Program-made: the position numbers and the translations under genes
Shown here: in pieces, positions 34,328 to 43,921 of the stretch
Layout: each line of letters opens with the position of its first letter
How positions within the stretch are numbered: position 1 is the stretch's first letter
Notes under the pieces: model-generated
The model's database searches: none
The model's input: only the letters and a program-made list of their open reading frames with translations
What the model was told of the DNA's origin: nothing
Source of the DNA: Flavobacterium inviolabile
GTDB taxonomy: Bacteria > Bacteroidota > Bacteroidia > Flavobacteriales > Flavobacteriaceae
Assembly (NCBI RefSeq): GCF_013389455.1
Contig: NZ_CP058278.1
Span: 3,410,001-3,474,000 of the forward strand
Direction of reading: 5' to 3'
DNA: 64,000 bases

Positions 34328-34352
34328 AAAAGGATGGACGAATCGCCCATCC
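34328..34352 (-). terminator. Terminator after the candidate immunity gene
   Basis: On the minus strand: GGATGGGCG-ATT-CGTCCATCC, a 9-bp stem with one G-T pair, followed by TTTT. It closes the RHS-immunity unit that starts at 43474. Confidence 0.65.
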
Positions 34353-34430
34353 CTGTATCCCTAATGCCGTTGGAAACGGATTAATGACTTTGAAATACTA
34401 ATAACAAAATCTCAAAAAAACATCCCTATA

Positions 34431-35057
34431 TTACCAAAAAGTTCCTTCTTTATGACTAACTCTATAATATTTTGGAAAGAGTTTAGAAACCGTATAGCGA
34501 GCAAAAAAAGTACTATCTGATATAAGGTCATTCTTAAGATCTTTGGAAATATCATTTGCAAAGATGTATCTGTCTGTATCAAAATTATAATAACAAATAA
34601 ACCCAATACCTTTTATATAATAACTATCAAAAGATTTATGTGAGTTAATTTCTTCAGAATAATGAAAGAGATGATATTTTTCTCCTTTGAAAACATATTC
34701 TTTTTGATTAATCAATTTTGTTTTTCTACTAATAAGAAAAGGTTTTATACAGCTGCTATTAGCAAGAGATATAGTATCAAATGAATGTGATTGAATAAAT
34801 TTTGAATTACAACTTTTAAATATCCCCAAAGAATTTTGCTTTTCATTAAAACTAAAAACTAACTTATTACCATTAAAAACATTTATTGAGTCATAATTTT
34901 TTAAAGAAGTTTTTTGAAAACTTTGATAATTTTTGACTAAAAGTTCATTATTTGCTCCAAATAAATTAAAAGTTTTAGTTGTTGTTTTATTATCGGTTTG
35001 ATTTTTACAACCAATAAAAAAAATACTAATTATTGAAATAGTGATAATTGCTTTCAT
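34431..35057 (-). CDS. Lipoprotein, candidate immunity protein of the RHS toxin
   Basis: 208 aa from the ATG at 35057 (MKAIITISIISIFFIGC), which puts the acylated Cys after the hydrophobic stretch; an upstream ATG adds 8 residues that overlap the RHS reading frame. Mature sequence is acidic and AT-rich in DNA, with no named family. It lies 4 bp after the RHS stop, the usual place for the cognate immunity gene, and shares the tip's low GC. As a lipoprotein it would sit in a membrane, fitting protection against a toxin that acts in the periplasm. Inference from position only. Confidence 0.65.
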   Translation of the reverse strand: MKAIITISIISIFFIGCKNQTDNKTTTKTFNLFGANNELLVKNYQSFQKTSLKNYDSINVFNGNKLVFSFNEKQNSLGIFKSCNSKFIQSHSFDTISLANSSCIKPFLISRKTKLINQKEYVFKGEKYHLFHYSEEINSHKSFDSYYIKGIGFICYYNFDTDRYIFANDISKDLKNDLISDSTFFARYTVSKLFPKYYRVSHKEGTFW

Positions 35058-35061
35058 GTTT

Positions 35062-38000
35062 TTAATTAGATTTACCTCCATTATATTTCCACATCATCGT
35101 TTTTAACTGGCCATTGGTATAAAATCGCCCAAATACGGAATTTGTTTCTTTAATACCGCTATAAGCATCATTTGGCCAACTTGTATTATTTCCATTATTA
35201 TATAAAACTTGACTATGGTGCCAATGACTTCCATATCCGCCTGGCTTATAGAGAATGTTACTATTATCAAATTTTTTGTTATCCATATAATCTTTTGCAA
35301 ACAAATCAGCATGAATAAATGTTTCATGAAAAGCCGACATTGTTCTGCTAAAAATCCAACGTGACATATTTTTTGCAGACATGACTGCATTAGGACTCCG
35401 AGAATCATAACTTTTACCATCCTGAGCATCAACTCCTTCAAATGAATTAAGTCCGACAATAATTGTATTTTTCCCATCAGTATCTGTTTCTCCTCTGTCA
35501 CCAGAATCTTCCTCTCTATAAGAAGTAAATTCAAGATTTAAGCCTGCTTTATCATATTTTCCATCCTTATCAAATGTTTGCCCAAATATTGTTTGTCCTT
35601 TACTTGCAAACTTTGACAAAAATTTATATCCCGCTTTTGTAGATGCAAATAATGTCATCGCTTTATTTAAAGCCCAATTGTTAGTTATAGATTTATGAAC
35701 ACTTATAGAATCTCCTTTTATATCAATAAAGCGTATTGGATTATTTACACAGTATTGATATGGATTCACATCATAATATTTTTCTGCAAATCTATCCATA
35801 TTATGAAAACGCCCAATTACCGCATCATAATTTCTCATTCCATAATCATATAAATTTAATCCTAATTCAACCTGCAATTCCTTTCCGTTATATTTATACT
35901 GATACGGATTTTGCAGGCCACGGGTACCTTCCTGCTCCAAAGCCGGAGTATTATATCCCGGAGAACCATCCATTGGCATTGTATAGGTATACTCTTCGGT
36001 ATTATAGGCCGTATGTTTTAATCCAAAAGGGTAATAATGGTTTTCCTCCATTATCTGTACTGCTCCGGATTTATGATTATACGTCCAGCTGGTTCGGATG
36101 TTGCCCAGGTGATCGGTATAATGAAACACATAATTGTAATACGTTCCGTCGGTAACCGCAACATAACCTTCCGCATGCGGAAAAAATGCCAATACATCGT
36201 TTTCATATTGAAAACCATCACAATAATCAATCACCGAACTTTGCGTAGCAGTTACTTTTTTCTGCAGCTTTACTCCGGTTGCATTGTAAATATACTCAAT
36301 TTTATTGCCATCGGAAAACAAAATTACTGTGGGCAGATTCAAATGGTTATAAGTAATTTTGGTAATCCTTTTATTCTCATCCTTAGTCATGTTGCCATTG
36401 GCATCGTAGGCATAATCGTCATAGGTATTCCCGTAGCCGTTATCGGAAAATCCGCCCGGATTATTCGTGGCATCGTTTACCCGCATCAGTTTGTTGCCGT
36501 TATAGGTATAGGCCAGATTATCCATGTCGATGGTAAAAATCGGGTTATCCAGATTTCCGGTACGCTGTAAGGAAGTAATGTTCCCGTTTTTATCATAGGC
36601 AATCGTTTCATTATAGGAATTGGGAATTGGTGTCCCGGTTTTCGGTTTCTGGTATATCGCCGTATTTAACCGGTTAAGGTTATCATACTGATAGCCGTAT
36701 TTCCGAAGCACATTGTCCCCGGAAGTAATCCAGAAAGTCTCGGCTATATTACCGTTGTATAACGGCACCACATTACCGCCGGCACTGGTTGGTGCAAAAA
36801 TAATGTCGCCATTCTGGCTCTCCGTTACCTGGTTATAATTGATTTTAAAACCAAACAAATCGTCTGATGCCAGAACAAAATCGGCACTATCTGCTGCAGC
36901 CTCATTATTAATATCGGTCAGCCAGCCGCGGATATTATACCGGTAATCTATTTTCTGATAACCTGTCGTACCGGTAACATCAGGGCCACCCACATTTTTA
37001 GAAATCAGCTCTCCAATCTCACTATAAGTGTTTTTTGCAATCAGTTCTTCCGGTTCTCCGTTAATTTGGTGTATATGGGTTTCCGGCCGGTCCTGATCGG
37101 TATAGGTATACCAGTCGGTAACCTTCAGCAGGTTTGCTACCGGATCGTGTTTGTGATAGGTTTTCGTATAGTCCGTTTTTCCCATAAAGTCCAGCTTATT
37201 GTCCGTTTGGGTATAGCCGTCAAAGATATTGGGCATATACGTACTGATTATTCTGCCTTTTCCGTCATATAGAGTATACGATAATTGTCCTCTGTACTGG
37301 CTGGTTATCGTCAGCATTCGGGACCAGGCAGCGGTTTGCAGCCCTTTAACCCTTATGAGTACTGGTTCGCCTTCAATATCAGACGGCAGTGCCGGCACAC
37401 CCGGAAAATTATAATCGTCATAATGATTAACCGTTAAGATGTGCAGTCCAGAAGTAGGAAAAACGGTATTGCTGTACCCTACAGCCACTCCGCCGATGGT
37501 ATTGCTCAGGCTTCTTGTTTCGGACAAAGCGGCACTTCCGTTATAAGCATCCTGCAATGTCCTGCGATTTACAGTAATGTTATACCAGCCGGTATAGACT
37601 ACCCGATCCAATCCGTCATATTTTGTAATCAGCCAGCCGGTTTCTATCGTATTCCTAAAAGGTGAAAACACCGGACCTGTAGCAACAGGCCTGTTTCCTT
37701 TATCGTAAACAATAAATTCCCATTGTTTCCCTGGGATCTTCTTTTCTGCCAGGCGGTTGCGGGCATCGTATTTGTACTGGAAACACAAATCATTAAGCTG
37801 TGCCGACGGATTGGTGACCAATGGTGGAATCACATACGTTAAGTTACCGTAAATATCATACACATAATAAGTGTCATATTTTTCGCTGCTGTTTGTAACC
37901 GGATTTTTGTTATAAGCCCGTTTTAACACAACCTGTCCTTCCTTATTTTTAAACTCTTCGGTCGTATTGTTTGTACCGGAAGTCCAGTTCTCGTCTTTGG

Positions 38001-38589
38001 TGATGGTTTTATACAACTCGTTTCCGGCATAATTCCCATTATCGATAAGCTGTATATCATATATTTGCTGTGTACTGTTCCAGGTGGTTAAGGCACGGTA
38101 ATATTTCACCTCATTCACACCATTGGTCTGGTAAACCATTTTTATACTATGGTCATTATCCGATAACGGATTGAGCTGCCATACCATACCGGGAGCGCCC
38201 TGCTTTAAGACACGATCAAGTGTTGCGTTCTCATATAATTTTTCACGAAACGGATACTGACCGTTATACTGACTGTAATTTAGTGTTGCCTGCTGGGCTC
38301 CGGTTTGAAAACTCATATCGTCAGTAGTCGCCGGATAAGGCAGATATTCTTTAGTCTGCCGGTTCATATCATATTCAAAATGGATAATCATGTCTTTACC
38401 GGAAGCGGACTGCTTATTCCCGATTTGCTGAACTGCTCTTCCAAAACCGTCATAGTACATCACATTGGCCTGCGGTCTTGCTGCATTTGCTTCTCTGTAA
38501 GTAATTGTCTTTACAAAGTTCTGACCGGTATCCTGTCCCCAAATAAAAACAGGAAACAAGACTATATAGCGTAATATCTTTTTCATCAT
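35062..38589 (-). CDS. RHS-repeat polymorphic toxin with DUF6443-like N-terminus and HExxxH tip
   Basis: About 1175 aa from the ATG at 38589 (MMKKILRYIVLFPVFIWGQ, a signal peptide; the next ATG, 38586, is an equal candidate). N-terminal ~150 residues are DUF6443-like (TITYREANAARPQANVMYYDGFGRAVQQIG). YD repeats follow (NGNITSLQRTGN, KITYNHLNLP), then the RHS core end: YHYTDHLGNIRTSW-type, YKYNGKELQ, GLNLYDYGMRNYDAVIGRF, PYQYCVNNPIRFIDIKGDSI. The remaining ~210 residues are a variable tip. It holds HETFIHAD (bases 35311-35328), a HExxxH site like a zincin but with one extra residue, and later GSHWHHSQ. The tip DNA and the last ~180 bp of the core are clearly more AT-rich than the rest. Toxin activity (protease) is inferred. 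Confidence 0.85.
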   Translation of the reverse strand: MMKKILRYIVLFPVFIWGQDTGQNFVKTITYREANAARPQANVMYYDGFGRAVQQIGNKQSASGKDMIIHFEYDMNRQTKEYLPYPATTDDMSFQTGAQQATLNYSQYNGQYPFREKLYENATLDRVLKQGAPGMVWQLNPLSDNDHSIKMVYQTNGVNEVKYYRALTTWNSTQQIYDIQLIDNGNYAGNELYKTITKDENWTSGTNNTTEEFKNKEGQVVLKRAYNKNPVTNSSEKYDTYYVYDIYGNLTYVIPPLVTNPSAQLNDLCFQYKYDARNRLAEKKIPGKQWEFIVYDKGNRPVATGPVFSPFRNTIETGWLITKYDGLDRVVYTGWYNITVNRRTLQDAYNGSAALSETRSLSNTIGGVAVGYSNTVFPTSGLHILTVNHYDDYNFPGVPALPSDIEGEPVLIRVKGLQTAAWSRMLTITSQYRGQLSYTLYDGKGRIISTYMPNIFDGYTQTDNKLDFMGKTDYTKTYHKHDPVANLLKVTDWYTYTDQDRPETHIHQINGEPEELIAKNTYSEIGELISKNVGGPDVTGTTGYQKIDYRYNIRGWLTDINNEAAADSADFVLASDDLFGFKINYNQVTESQNGDIIFAPTSAGGNVVPLYNGNIAETFWITSGDNVLRKYGYQYDNLNRLNTAIYQKPKTGTPIPNSYNETIAYDKNGNITSLQRTGNLDNPIFTIDMDNLAYTYNGNKLMRVNDATNNPGGFSDNGYGNTYDDYAYDANGNMTKDENKRITKITYNHLNLPTVILFSDGNKIEYIYNATGVKLQKKVTATQSSVIDYCDGFQYENDVLAFFPHAEGYVAVTDGTYYNYVFHYTDHLGNIRTSWTYNHKSGAVQIMEENHYYPFGLKHTAYNTEEYTYTMPMDGSPGYNTPALEQEGTRGLQNPYQYKYNGKELQVELGLNLYDYGMRNYDAVIGRFHNMDRFAEKYYDVNPYQYCVNNPIRFIDIKGDSISVHKSITNNWALNKAMTLFASTKAGYKFLSKFASKGQTIFGQTFDKDGKYDKAGLNLEFTSYREEDSGDRGETDTDGKNTIIVGLNSFEGVDAQDGKSYDSRSPNAVMSAKNMSRWIFSRTMSAFHETFIHADLFAKDYMDNKKFDNSNILYKPGGYGSHWHHSQVLYNNGNNTSWPNDAYSGIKETNSVFGRFYTNGQLKTMMWKYNGGKSN

Positions 38590-38593
38590 TCTT

Positions 38594-41500
38594 TTATTGC
38601 GGTTTATAATTGTATTGGTTCTCATTTACCGTATTACCGTCTTTATCTTTTACTTTTTGCAGTCGGTTATACTGGTCGTATTCATAAGAAATAGTTATTC
38701 TTTTAGGATCGGTAACGGATGCGATACCAATGAGAGGGAAATAACTGAAAGTCGTTACCAATCCACCTGGCAGACTGTTTCGCAGACCATCAATTGCAGC
38801 CATATTGGATTCATTCAGACTAGACAATCCGGCTACATTTGTCCCTAACTGGTCAGCAACTTCACTACTGGTTGCATTTTCTATTTTAGCAATCGGTAAA
38901 CTGCTGTTATATCCCCATAGAAAAGTTGTTGGTTTTCCGTCTTCAGGAATATACTGCCGGATATTGCCTATAGCATCATAAGCAAATGTTACCTTCTTTT
39001 CCAGAGTACCGTTAGTTCCTTTTGCCGTATAGATAAATTTCGGCAATAGTAAATCCGTTGTGAACATTCCGTATTCCGTTTTTTTTACTCCCAGTTTTTC
39101 TGTATTTCTAAAACGTTCCGTTTTTAAGGGAATACCCGTCATAAACCTGGCAATCAAATCATTCCGATACGGTTCCGTACTCAGTTCATTATCCTGAGAA
39201 TAATAGTATTTTACCGCTGTTGTTTCGCCGGACAGCACACTGGTTATTTCCTCCGAAAGCTGAGCATGTAGCGGGTTATTATAGTTAAATGTCTTCGTGA
39301 CCATTGTGGTTCCGTTCAGATTGTCGGAAGCATCATAGAAAAAACTCTTTTCTTCCGAAGACTTCAGATAGGACCAGTTGGAACGGATATAAACTCCCAT
39401 AACATCAATGTTCTCAATACTGCTGAGCTGCCCTAAAGTGTAACATAACAGATTAAAATTTTTCCGAACCGGATAACTATAAATTCCCGTACTGATTCCG
39501 TTATCTAAAAAGTGGGTATAGCTGTACTCTTTTAAAGGTAACAGGTTTCCTGCTACAGCCTTTTTATAGTGTATTGTTTTTTTCTCTAATCCGTGGTTCC
39601 AGCCCGAATTGGTTCTTGCGGCATTACTAAAGAACATGCCGTTGACAACCTCACCCGGCAAGTCGAAATTGATCGTATACTGATGTTCTTCGGCTCCATT
39701 CCCGAAGGTATCGTCACCATGGCTGACCGTGACTTTTTGATAGAAAATGTTATTCCCTTTCTCGAATATCGGAATGATACTGCTTGAAGAAATCACCCGT
39801 AACGAAATATCTGTATAAGCACAGCCCGGAGCGCCTCCCGATCCGGGAGCCCCGTTACAAACATTTCTTCTGGTGATGTAATTTGAATAATAAGGCAGTC
39901 CCGAAGCAACACCCGATGACTTGCTCAGATCGGCAGGAGAATTATAGTAGTAACGCTTATAAGTTGCTACATTATTGTTATCCGTATCTTTTATACTCTT
40001 CACCCGGCAACCGCCGGTATCCTGATCTACGTAAACTGTTTGTTGAGGCGCATCTGCCCAGGTTATCGTGCAGGTTCCCCCTGTACAACGGTAGGTACCC
40101 ACAAATCCAATCCGGTAGGTTTTACCCTCCTGCGCAGAAAAATAGAACGAGTTGTAGGTACTGTTAACCGATAACTGCGCCCCGGTACCATAATACTGAT
40201 ATCCACCCTGATTAAGTACATACAATGGTGTATTCTGATTATCCGTGACATTCCAGACCGATATATTGGTTACATGATGGAAACCGGTATTTTGCGATTC
40301 ATTACATTCATCATAATTAAACTCGCCATAGCCACCAACGGCGACCATTTGTCCAAAAGGGACGGTCATGGTTTTATAGTTCATCGTCGCAAAGCCGGGC
40401 ATCGCCCCATGCGGTCCATTATAAATGTACATCGCATCGGAAACCATGTGCGGAGGAATCACTTTGGGTCCCAACAGTCTGTTAGATTCATATTCTATTT
40501 CTGAACAGCCTTTTGTGGGATAGCAGATTTTGTTTAAAAGCCCGGAACGCCCCGTGATAAAATTCGGCTCCCGGTTCGCTGCAATGAAATTTGCTGTTTC
40601 AAGACCGGGAACTTTGGCAATCAGACTTAGATTTGATACACCGTTAAAATACCCCCAGTGGTCTTGTCCCATGTTTAATCTCAAAGGCAGCGCTTCGGGA
40701 TTTAAGTAACCGAAACCATACTTCCTGGCAGGGTCTTTATAGACAATCTGACTAAGAAATGTTCGTTTATTTGTTGTAACATTATAGGTAAAGGTAAGCT
40801 CCTCAACTGTTTCAAATAACGCGTTGCGCTGTAGTATCTTCTGAAGCTTATTGTTTCCATAGTTCATTTCGGGATCATTTCCGGTTTCGTAAACAAACAC
40901 CAGTTGCCCGTCTAAGCTATTATTGGAAAATATCCTGGTCAAACGCCTGCCATTAATTGTCATTACATGATTAACCGGCATACTTAGAACAGGTCCATAG
41001 GTATAGTTTGAAGAGTTGCAGCTTGCCTGAATATACGGGCTTGTCAACGTTAAGGATTGCGATTGCGATGCCGTATAACGATAACCGTGAGCTTCATACT
41101 CAAAGTTTACCTGATCTCCTAACGGATGTAAGATCTTCGTCAGGTACCAAACCGTTGTATAGGTTTCGGGAGTGGAATGTCCTGCTCCCTGTGCCCGGAA
41201 CATTGTAGATTCGGTTTCCCCGAAGTAATACTTTATCCCATCGTTTGTTGTGATGATAAACGTTAGAAGAGTACCATTCTGTACCTTTTCAATCCTGACG
41301 TTTTGGTTTTCCACCCGTAACGGGTTCCCGTTGCGGTCAAGTACAAATTTCCCTGCTACACCATTAAAATTAAACGAAAAAATATCAACCTCGGAATCTA
41401 CAGCATTGTTGTTCCCTATATCATAGATATAATTGATTGCCGCACTCGAAAAAATCCCTTCAATCAGATCTCCGTCCGGGGGAACAATATTGTAACTGTG

Positions 41501-41866
41501 ATCCTTTTCATCGGCTATATCGTTTGCCATTCGTGTAATAACCCCGCCTGCGTTGATATTCCAGCCCAATCCTACCTTAGAGGATATATCATCGACCCTG
41601 ATGCCATTAGAACCATAAAAAATATTGACCGATACATTGATGTTCCTGTTTTTGAATGCGATAAGCGGGATATCCATGTTGGGTGCGCCTGTGACCATTC
41701 CAACAGGAATATTGCCATAATTGCCCAAAGCATACGCCGTTGGCGATGGCGGAACGATATTGGGCAGATAATTTGTGCTCTCATCCTGCGCATGAAGACC
41801 TGTGCTTTTCCACAGCAACATACCGAAAAGAAGTGCTGCTCTCAGAAATGTAGTAATGCTTTTCAT
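38594..41866 (-). CDS. Secreted SpvB/YD-repeat-like partner of the RHS protein
   Basis: 1090 aa with a signal peptide (MKSITTFLRAALLFGMLLWKSTGLHAQ). Residues ~40-110 are SpvB-like (IPVGMVTGAPNMDIPLI... SSKVGLGWNINAGGVITRMAND). YD-type repeats end the protein (FAYDAIGNIRQYIPEDGKPTTF, ISYEYDQYNRLQKVKDKDGN). A cysteine-rich segment (ACGGGTCTITWA-like, CTGGTC region) lies in the middle. It is separated from the RHS gene by 4 bp, so the two are made together. In other Flavobacteria the same pair is found side by side; the partner probably helps to form or fill the toxin shell. Confidence 0.82.
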   Translation of the reverse strand: MKSITTFLRAALLFGMLLWKSTGLHAQDESTNYLPNIVPPSPTAYALGNYGNIPVGMVTGAPNMDIPLIAFKNRNINVSVNIFYGSNGIRVDDISSKVGLGWNINAGGVITRMANDIADEKDHSYNIVPPDGDLIEGIFSSAAINYIYDIGNNNAVDSEVDIFSFNFNGVAGKFVLDRNGNPLRVENQNVRIEKVQNGTLLTFIITTNDGIKYYFGETESTMFRAQGAGHSTPETYTTVWYLTKILHPLGDQVNFEYEAHGYRYTASQSQSLTLTSPYIQASCNSSNYTYGPVLSMPVNHVMTINGRRLTRIFSNNSLDGQLVFVYETGNDPEMNYGNNKLQKILQRNALFETVEELTFTYNVTTNKRTFLSQIVYKDPARKYGFGYLNPEALPLRLNMGQDHWGYFNGVSNLSLIAKVPGLETANFIAANREPNFITGRSGLLNKICYPTKGCSEIEYESNRLLGPKVIPPHMVSDAMYIYNGPHGAMPGFATMNYKTMTVPFGQMVAVGGYGEFNYDECNESQNTGFHHVTNISVWNVTDNQNTPLYVLNQGGYQYYGTGAQLSVNSTYNSFYFSAQEGKTYRIGFVGTYRCTGGTCTITWADAPQQTVYVDQDTGGCRVKSIKDTDNNNVATYKRYYYNSPADLSKSSGVASGLPYYSNYITRRNVCNGAPGSGGAPGCAYTDISLRVISSSSIIPIFEKGNNIFYQKVTVSHGDDTFGNGAEEHQYTINFDLPGEVVNGMFFSNAARTNSGWNHGLEKKTIHYKKAVAGNLLPLKEYSYTHFLDNGISTGIYSYPVRKNFNLLCYTLGQLSSIENIDVMGVYIRSNWSYLKSSEEKSFFYDASDNLNGTTMVTKTFNYNNPLHAQLSEEITSVLSGETTAVKYYYSQDNELSTEPYRNDLIARFMTGIPLKTERFRNTEKLGVKKTEYGMFTTDLLLPKFIYTAKGTNGTLEKKVTFAYDAIGNIRQYIPEDGKPTTFLWGYNSSLPIAKIENATSSEVADQLGTNVAGLSSLNESNMAAIDGLRNSLPGGLVTTFSYFPLIGIASVTDPKRITISYEYDQYNRLQKVKDKDGNTVNENQYNYKPQ

Positions 41867-41869
41867 AAA

Positions 41870-43474
41870 TTATTTATTTGGATTAATCCCTTTAATCACT
41901 TTTACAGAATCCGTTTGCAGATTGGTACGGATCTCCACAATATAAATCCCTTCCGGGTAATGGCTTAAATCCACCGGAACAGTCCGGCTGTCTATAGCAA
42001 ACTGCTGCAACTGACGCCCGGACAGGTCAAATACCGAAGCAGTACCGCTTTGAAATTCATAGCCCACCACAATATTGGTAAAGTTTTGTGCCGGATTCGG
42101 CAAGGCTTCAATAGCTGATTTCTCCACTTCTTTTTTATAACGGTCTTTGAGTTTTACCACCCAGAAATCATTTCCGCCATGTCCGCTGCTTTTATCGCGG
42201 GACGGTTTGCCTTTGGAGGTTCCGGCCAGCAGGTAACCGCCATCGCGGGTTTCAATCAGTCCGTTCAGGATGTCTTCGCCATCACTGCCCACGGTCTTGC
42301 TCCAGAGCTCTTCGCCTTTGGCATTGATCTTTAAAGCTATATAATCGTTGATGTCTTTTTTGTCTTTCTTTCCGTCCGATACTTCTGTCCGGGCATAACC
42401 GCCAAGGAGTAGCGTACCGTCTTCATTTTCCACTATCGAGGTCAGCAAATCTACCGCTCCGTAGTTGTAGGTTTCCTGCCAGAGTGTTTGTCCGTCGTCA
42501 TCCAGACGGACGATCCAGAAATCGGTTCCTTTGGTATTCGCCCGGCTCTTGTCGTTCGAAGGATTGGAATTGGAACTGCCGCCCAGCACATAGCCGCCGT
42601 TACGGCTTTGTATCAGCGCACTCAGGTTGTCATCGCCATCACCGCCCAGGGTACACTGCCATTCGATAGCACCGGCTTTGTCGGTTTTGATGATCCAGTA
42701 ATCCCCGCCGGTACCGATGTTGTCGCTCTGCTTGTCGCCCGAAGCCGGAGAGTTGGAATAACCGCCCAGGATATAGCCGCCGTCTTTGGTTTGTTCCACC
42801 GTTTTCAGCTGATCCATATAACGGCCGCCGTAGGTCTTTTGCCATTCGATCGTTCCGGAAGCATTCAGCTTTACGATCCAGTAGTCTAAGTTCCCCTGAT
42901 TAGCTTCGGTTTTGTCACCGGATTTTCCCGAAGAAGAAGATCCGCCAACGATGTACCCGCCGTCCTTTGCAGGGCTGATGCAGGCCAGCTGTTCCTGACC
43001 GCTGCCGCCAATGGTGCGCTGCCATTGCTCATTGCCTTTGGCATCGAGCTTGATGATCCAGTAGTCGTCCTGACCGCGGGAATCTTCTTTTTTATCGCCG
43101 CCTTTCGGAGAGCTGGACACTCCGGCCAGGATAAAACCGCCATCGGCTGTGATTCGGGCACTTTGCAGAAAATCCAGTCCGCTGCCGCCAAAGCTTTTTT
43201 GCCAGTCGGGACTGCCGTGTTCGTCCATTTTCCAGAGCCAGTAATCGAAATTGCCACCGGATGGTGTTTGCTTGTTTCCGTTCTTGTCGGAAAGAGAGCT
43301 TCCTGCCAGTAAGAAACCATAGTCGGGTGTGGGCACAACATGGGCTAAAAACTCGGCATGTTTGCCGCCATACGATTTTTCCCAGATGAGGTCCTGGGAC
43401 TGAACCGTATAGGCACAAAGAAGCAGGGGCAGCAGCGCATACAGCCTGCTACCGGTTAAGTAATTTTGTATCAT
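41870..43474 (-). CDS. Secreted beta-propeller protein with T9SS type A sorting domain
   Basis: 534 aa. Signal MIQNYLTGSRLYALLPLLLCAYTVQSQ. About seven propeller blades of ~56 aa follow, each of the form DYWIVKLDASGNIEWQKTYGG ... DGGYILGGSS. The C-terminus ALPNPAQNFTNIVVGYEFQ ... LSHYPEGIYIVEI matches the T9SS type A domain, so the protein goes to the cell surface or medium. It starts the RHS operon (4 bp before the SpvB-like gene) and may carry or display the RHS complex. Confidence 0.87.
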   Translation of the reverse strand: MIQNYLTGSRLYALLPLLLCAYTVQSQDLIWEKSYGGKHAEFLAHVVPTPDYGFLLAGSSLSDKNGNKQTPSGGNFDYWLWKMDEHGSPDWQKSFGGSGLDFLQSARITADGGFILAGVSSSPKGGDKKEDSRGQDDYWIIKLDAKGNEQWQRTIGGSGQEQLACISPAKDGGYIVGGSSSSGKSGDKTEANQGNLDYWIVKLNASGTIEWQKTYGGRYMDQLKTVEQTKDGGYILGGYSNSPASGDKQSDNIGTGGDYWIIKTDKAGAIEWQCTLGGDGDDNLSALIQSRNGGYVLGGSSNSNPSNDKSRANTKGTDFWIVRLDDDGQTLWQETYNYGAVDLLTSIVENEDGTLLLGGYARTEVSDGKKDKKDINDYIALKINAKGEELWSKTVGSDGEDILNGLIETRDGGYLLAGTSKGKPSRDKSSGHGGNDFWVVKLKDRYKKEVEKSAIEALPNPAQNFTNIVVGYEFQSGTASVFDLSGRQLQQFAIDSRTVPVDLSHYPEGIYIVEIRTNLQTDSVKVIKGINPNK

Positions 43475-43921
43475 AAAACATTCAATTATAGTTAGTTATA
43501 ATCTCATTCGCAAAGTAAAAAGAATATTTTAAACATCGGGAGTGTTTTTTATAAAAAACAGAACAGTGTTTACTTTTTACAATTAATACATTAAAAACCG
43601 ATTTTAACTATTTATAGTTGAACACTTTAAACCATTTTCTTTAAAAAAATGGCTGTATTTTTATTTTTATCATTGTTTATTCAACAAACAATACGCTATA
43701 AATAAACGATTTAGCTTTTTTAACTGATTTTTACACCGCATTTTTTTCGAAATAAAATAGAATAATGGCTGTTTTGAATCAATAAAACAAAAGCATCTCA
43801 TTACAGCAATTAAGCCCGTTTGCTTTAAAATTCATTATTCCCATACACTACTATTTTATATGCCGCCAATAATCGTACATTTGAAATCAGGATCAATTTA
43901 GAGTAACGAAGTATAATAAAT
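43475..43921. other. AT-rich divergent intergenic region
   Basis: 447 bp between the RHS operon and the methyltransferase gene. No gene is supported. It contains the -7 element at 43876-43883; the minus-strand promoter was not located, though a TACTTTG stretch (one base short of the consensus) lies near 43520. Confidence 0.6.
43876..43883 (+). promoter_or_regulatory. Bacteroidota -7 element (TACATTTG) for the methyltransferase
   Basis: Exact TAnnTTTG match 38 bp before the ATG at 43922. The -33 position is T-rich (ATTTTA), a partial match. Confidence 0.5.
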
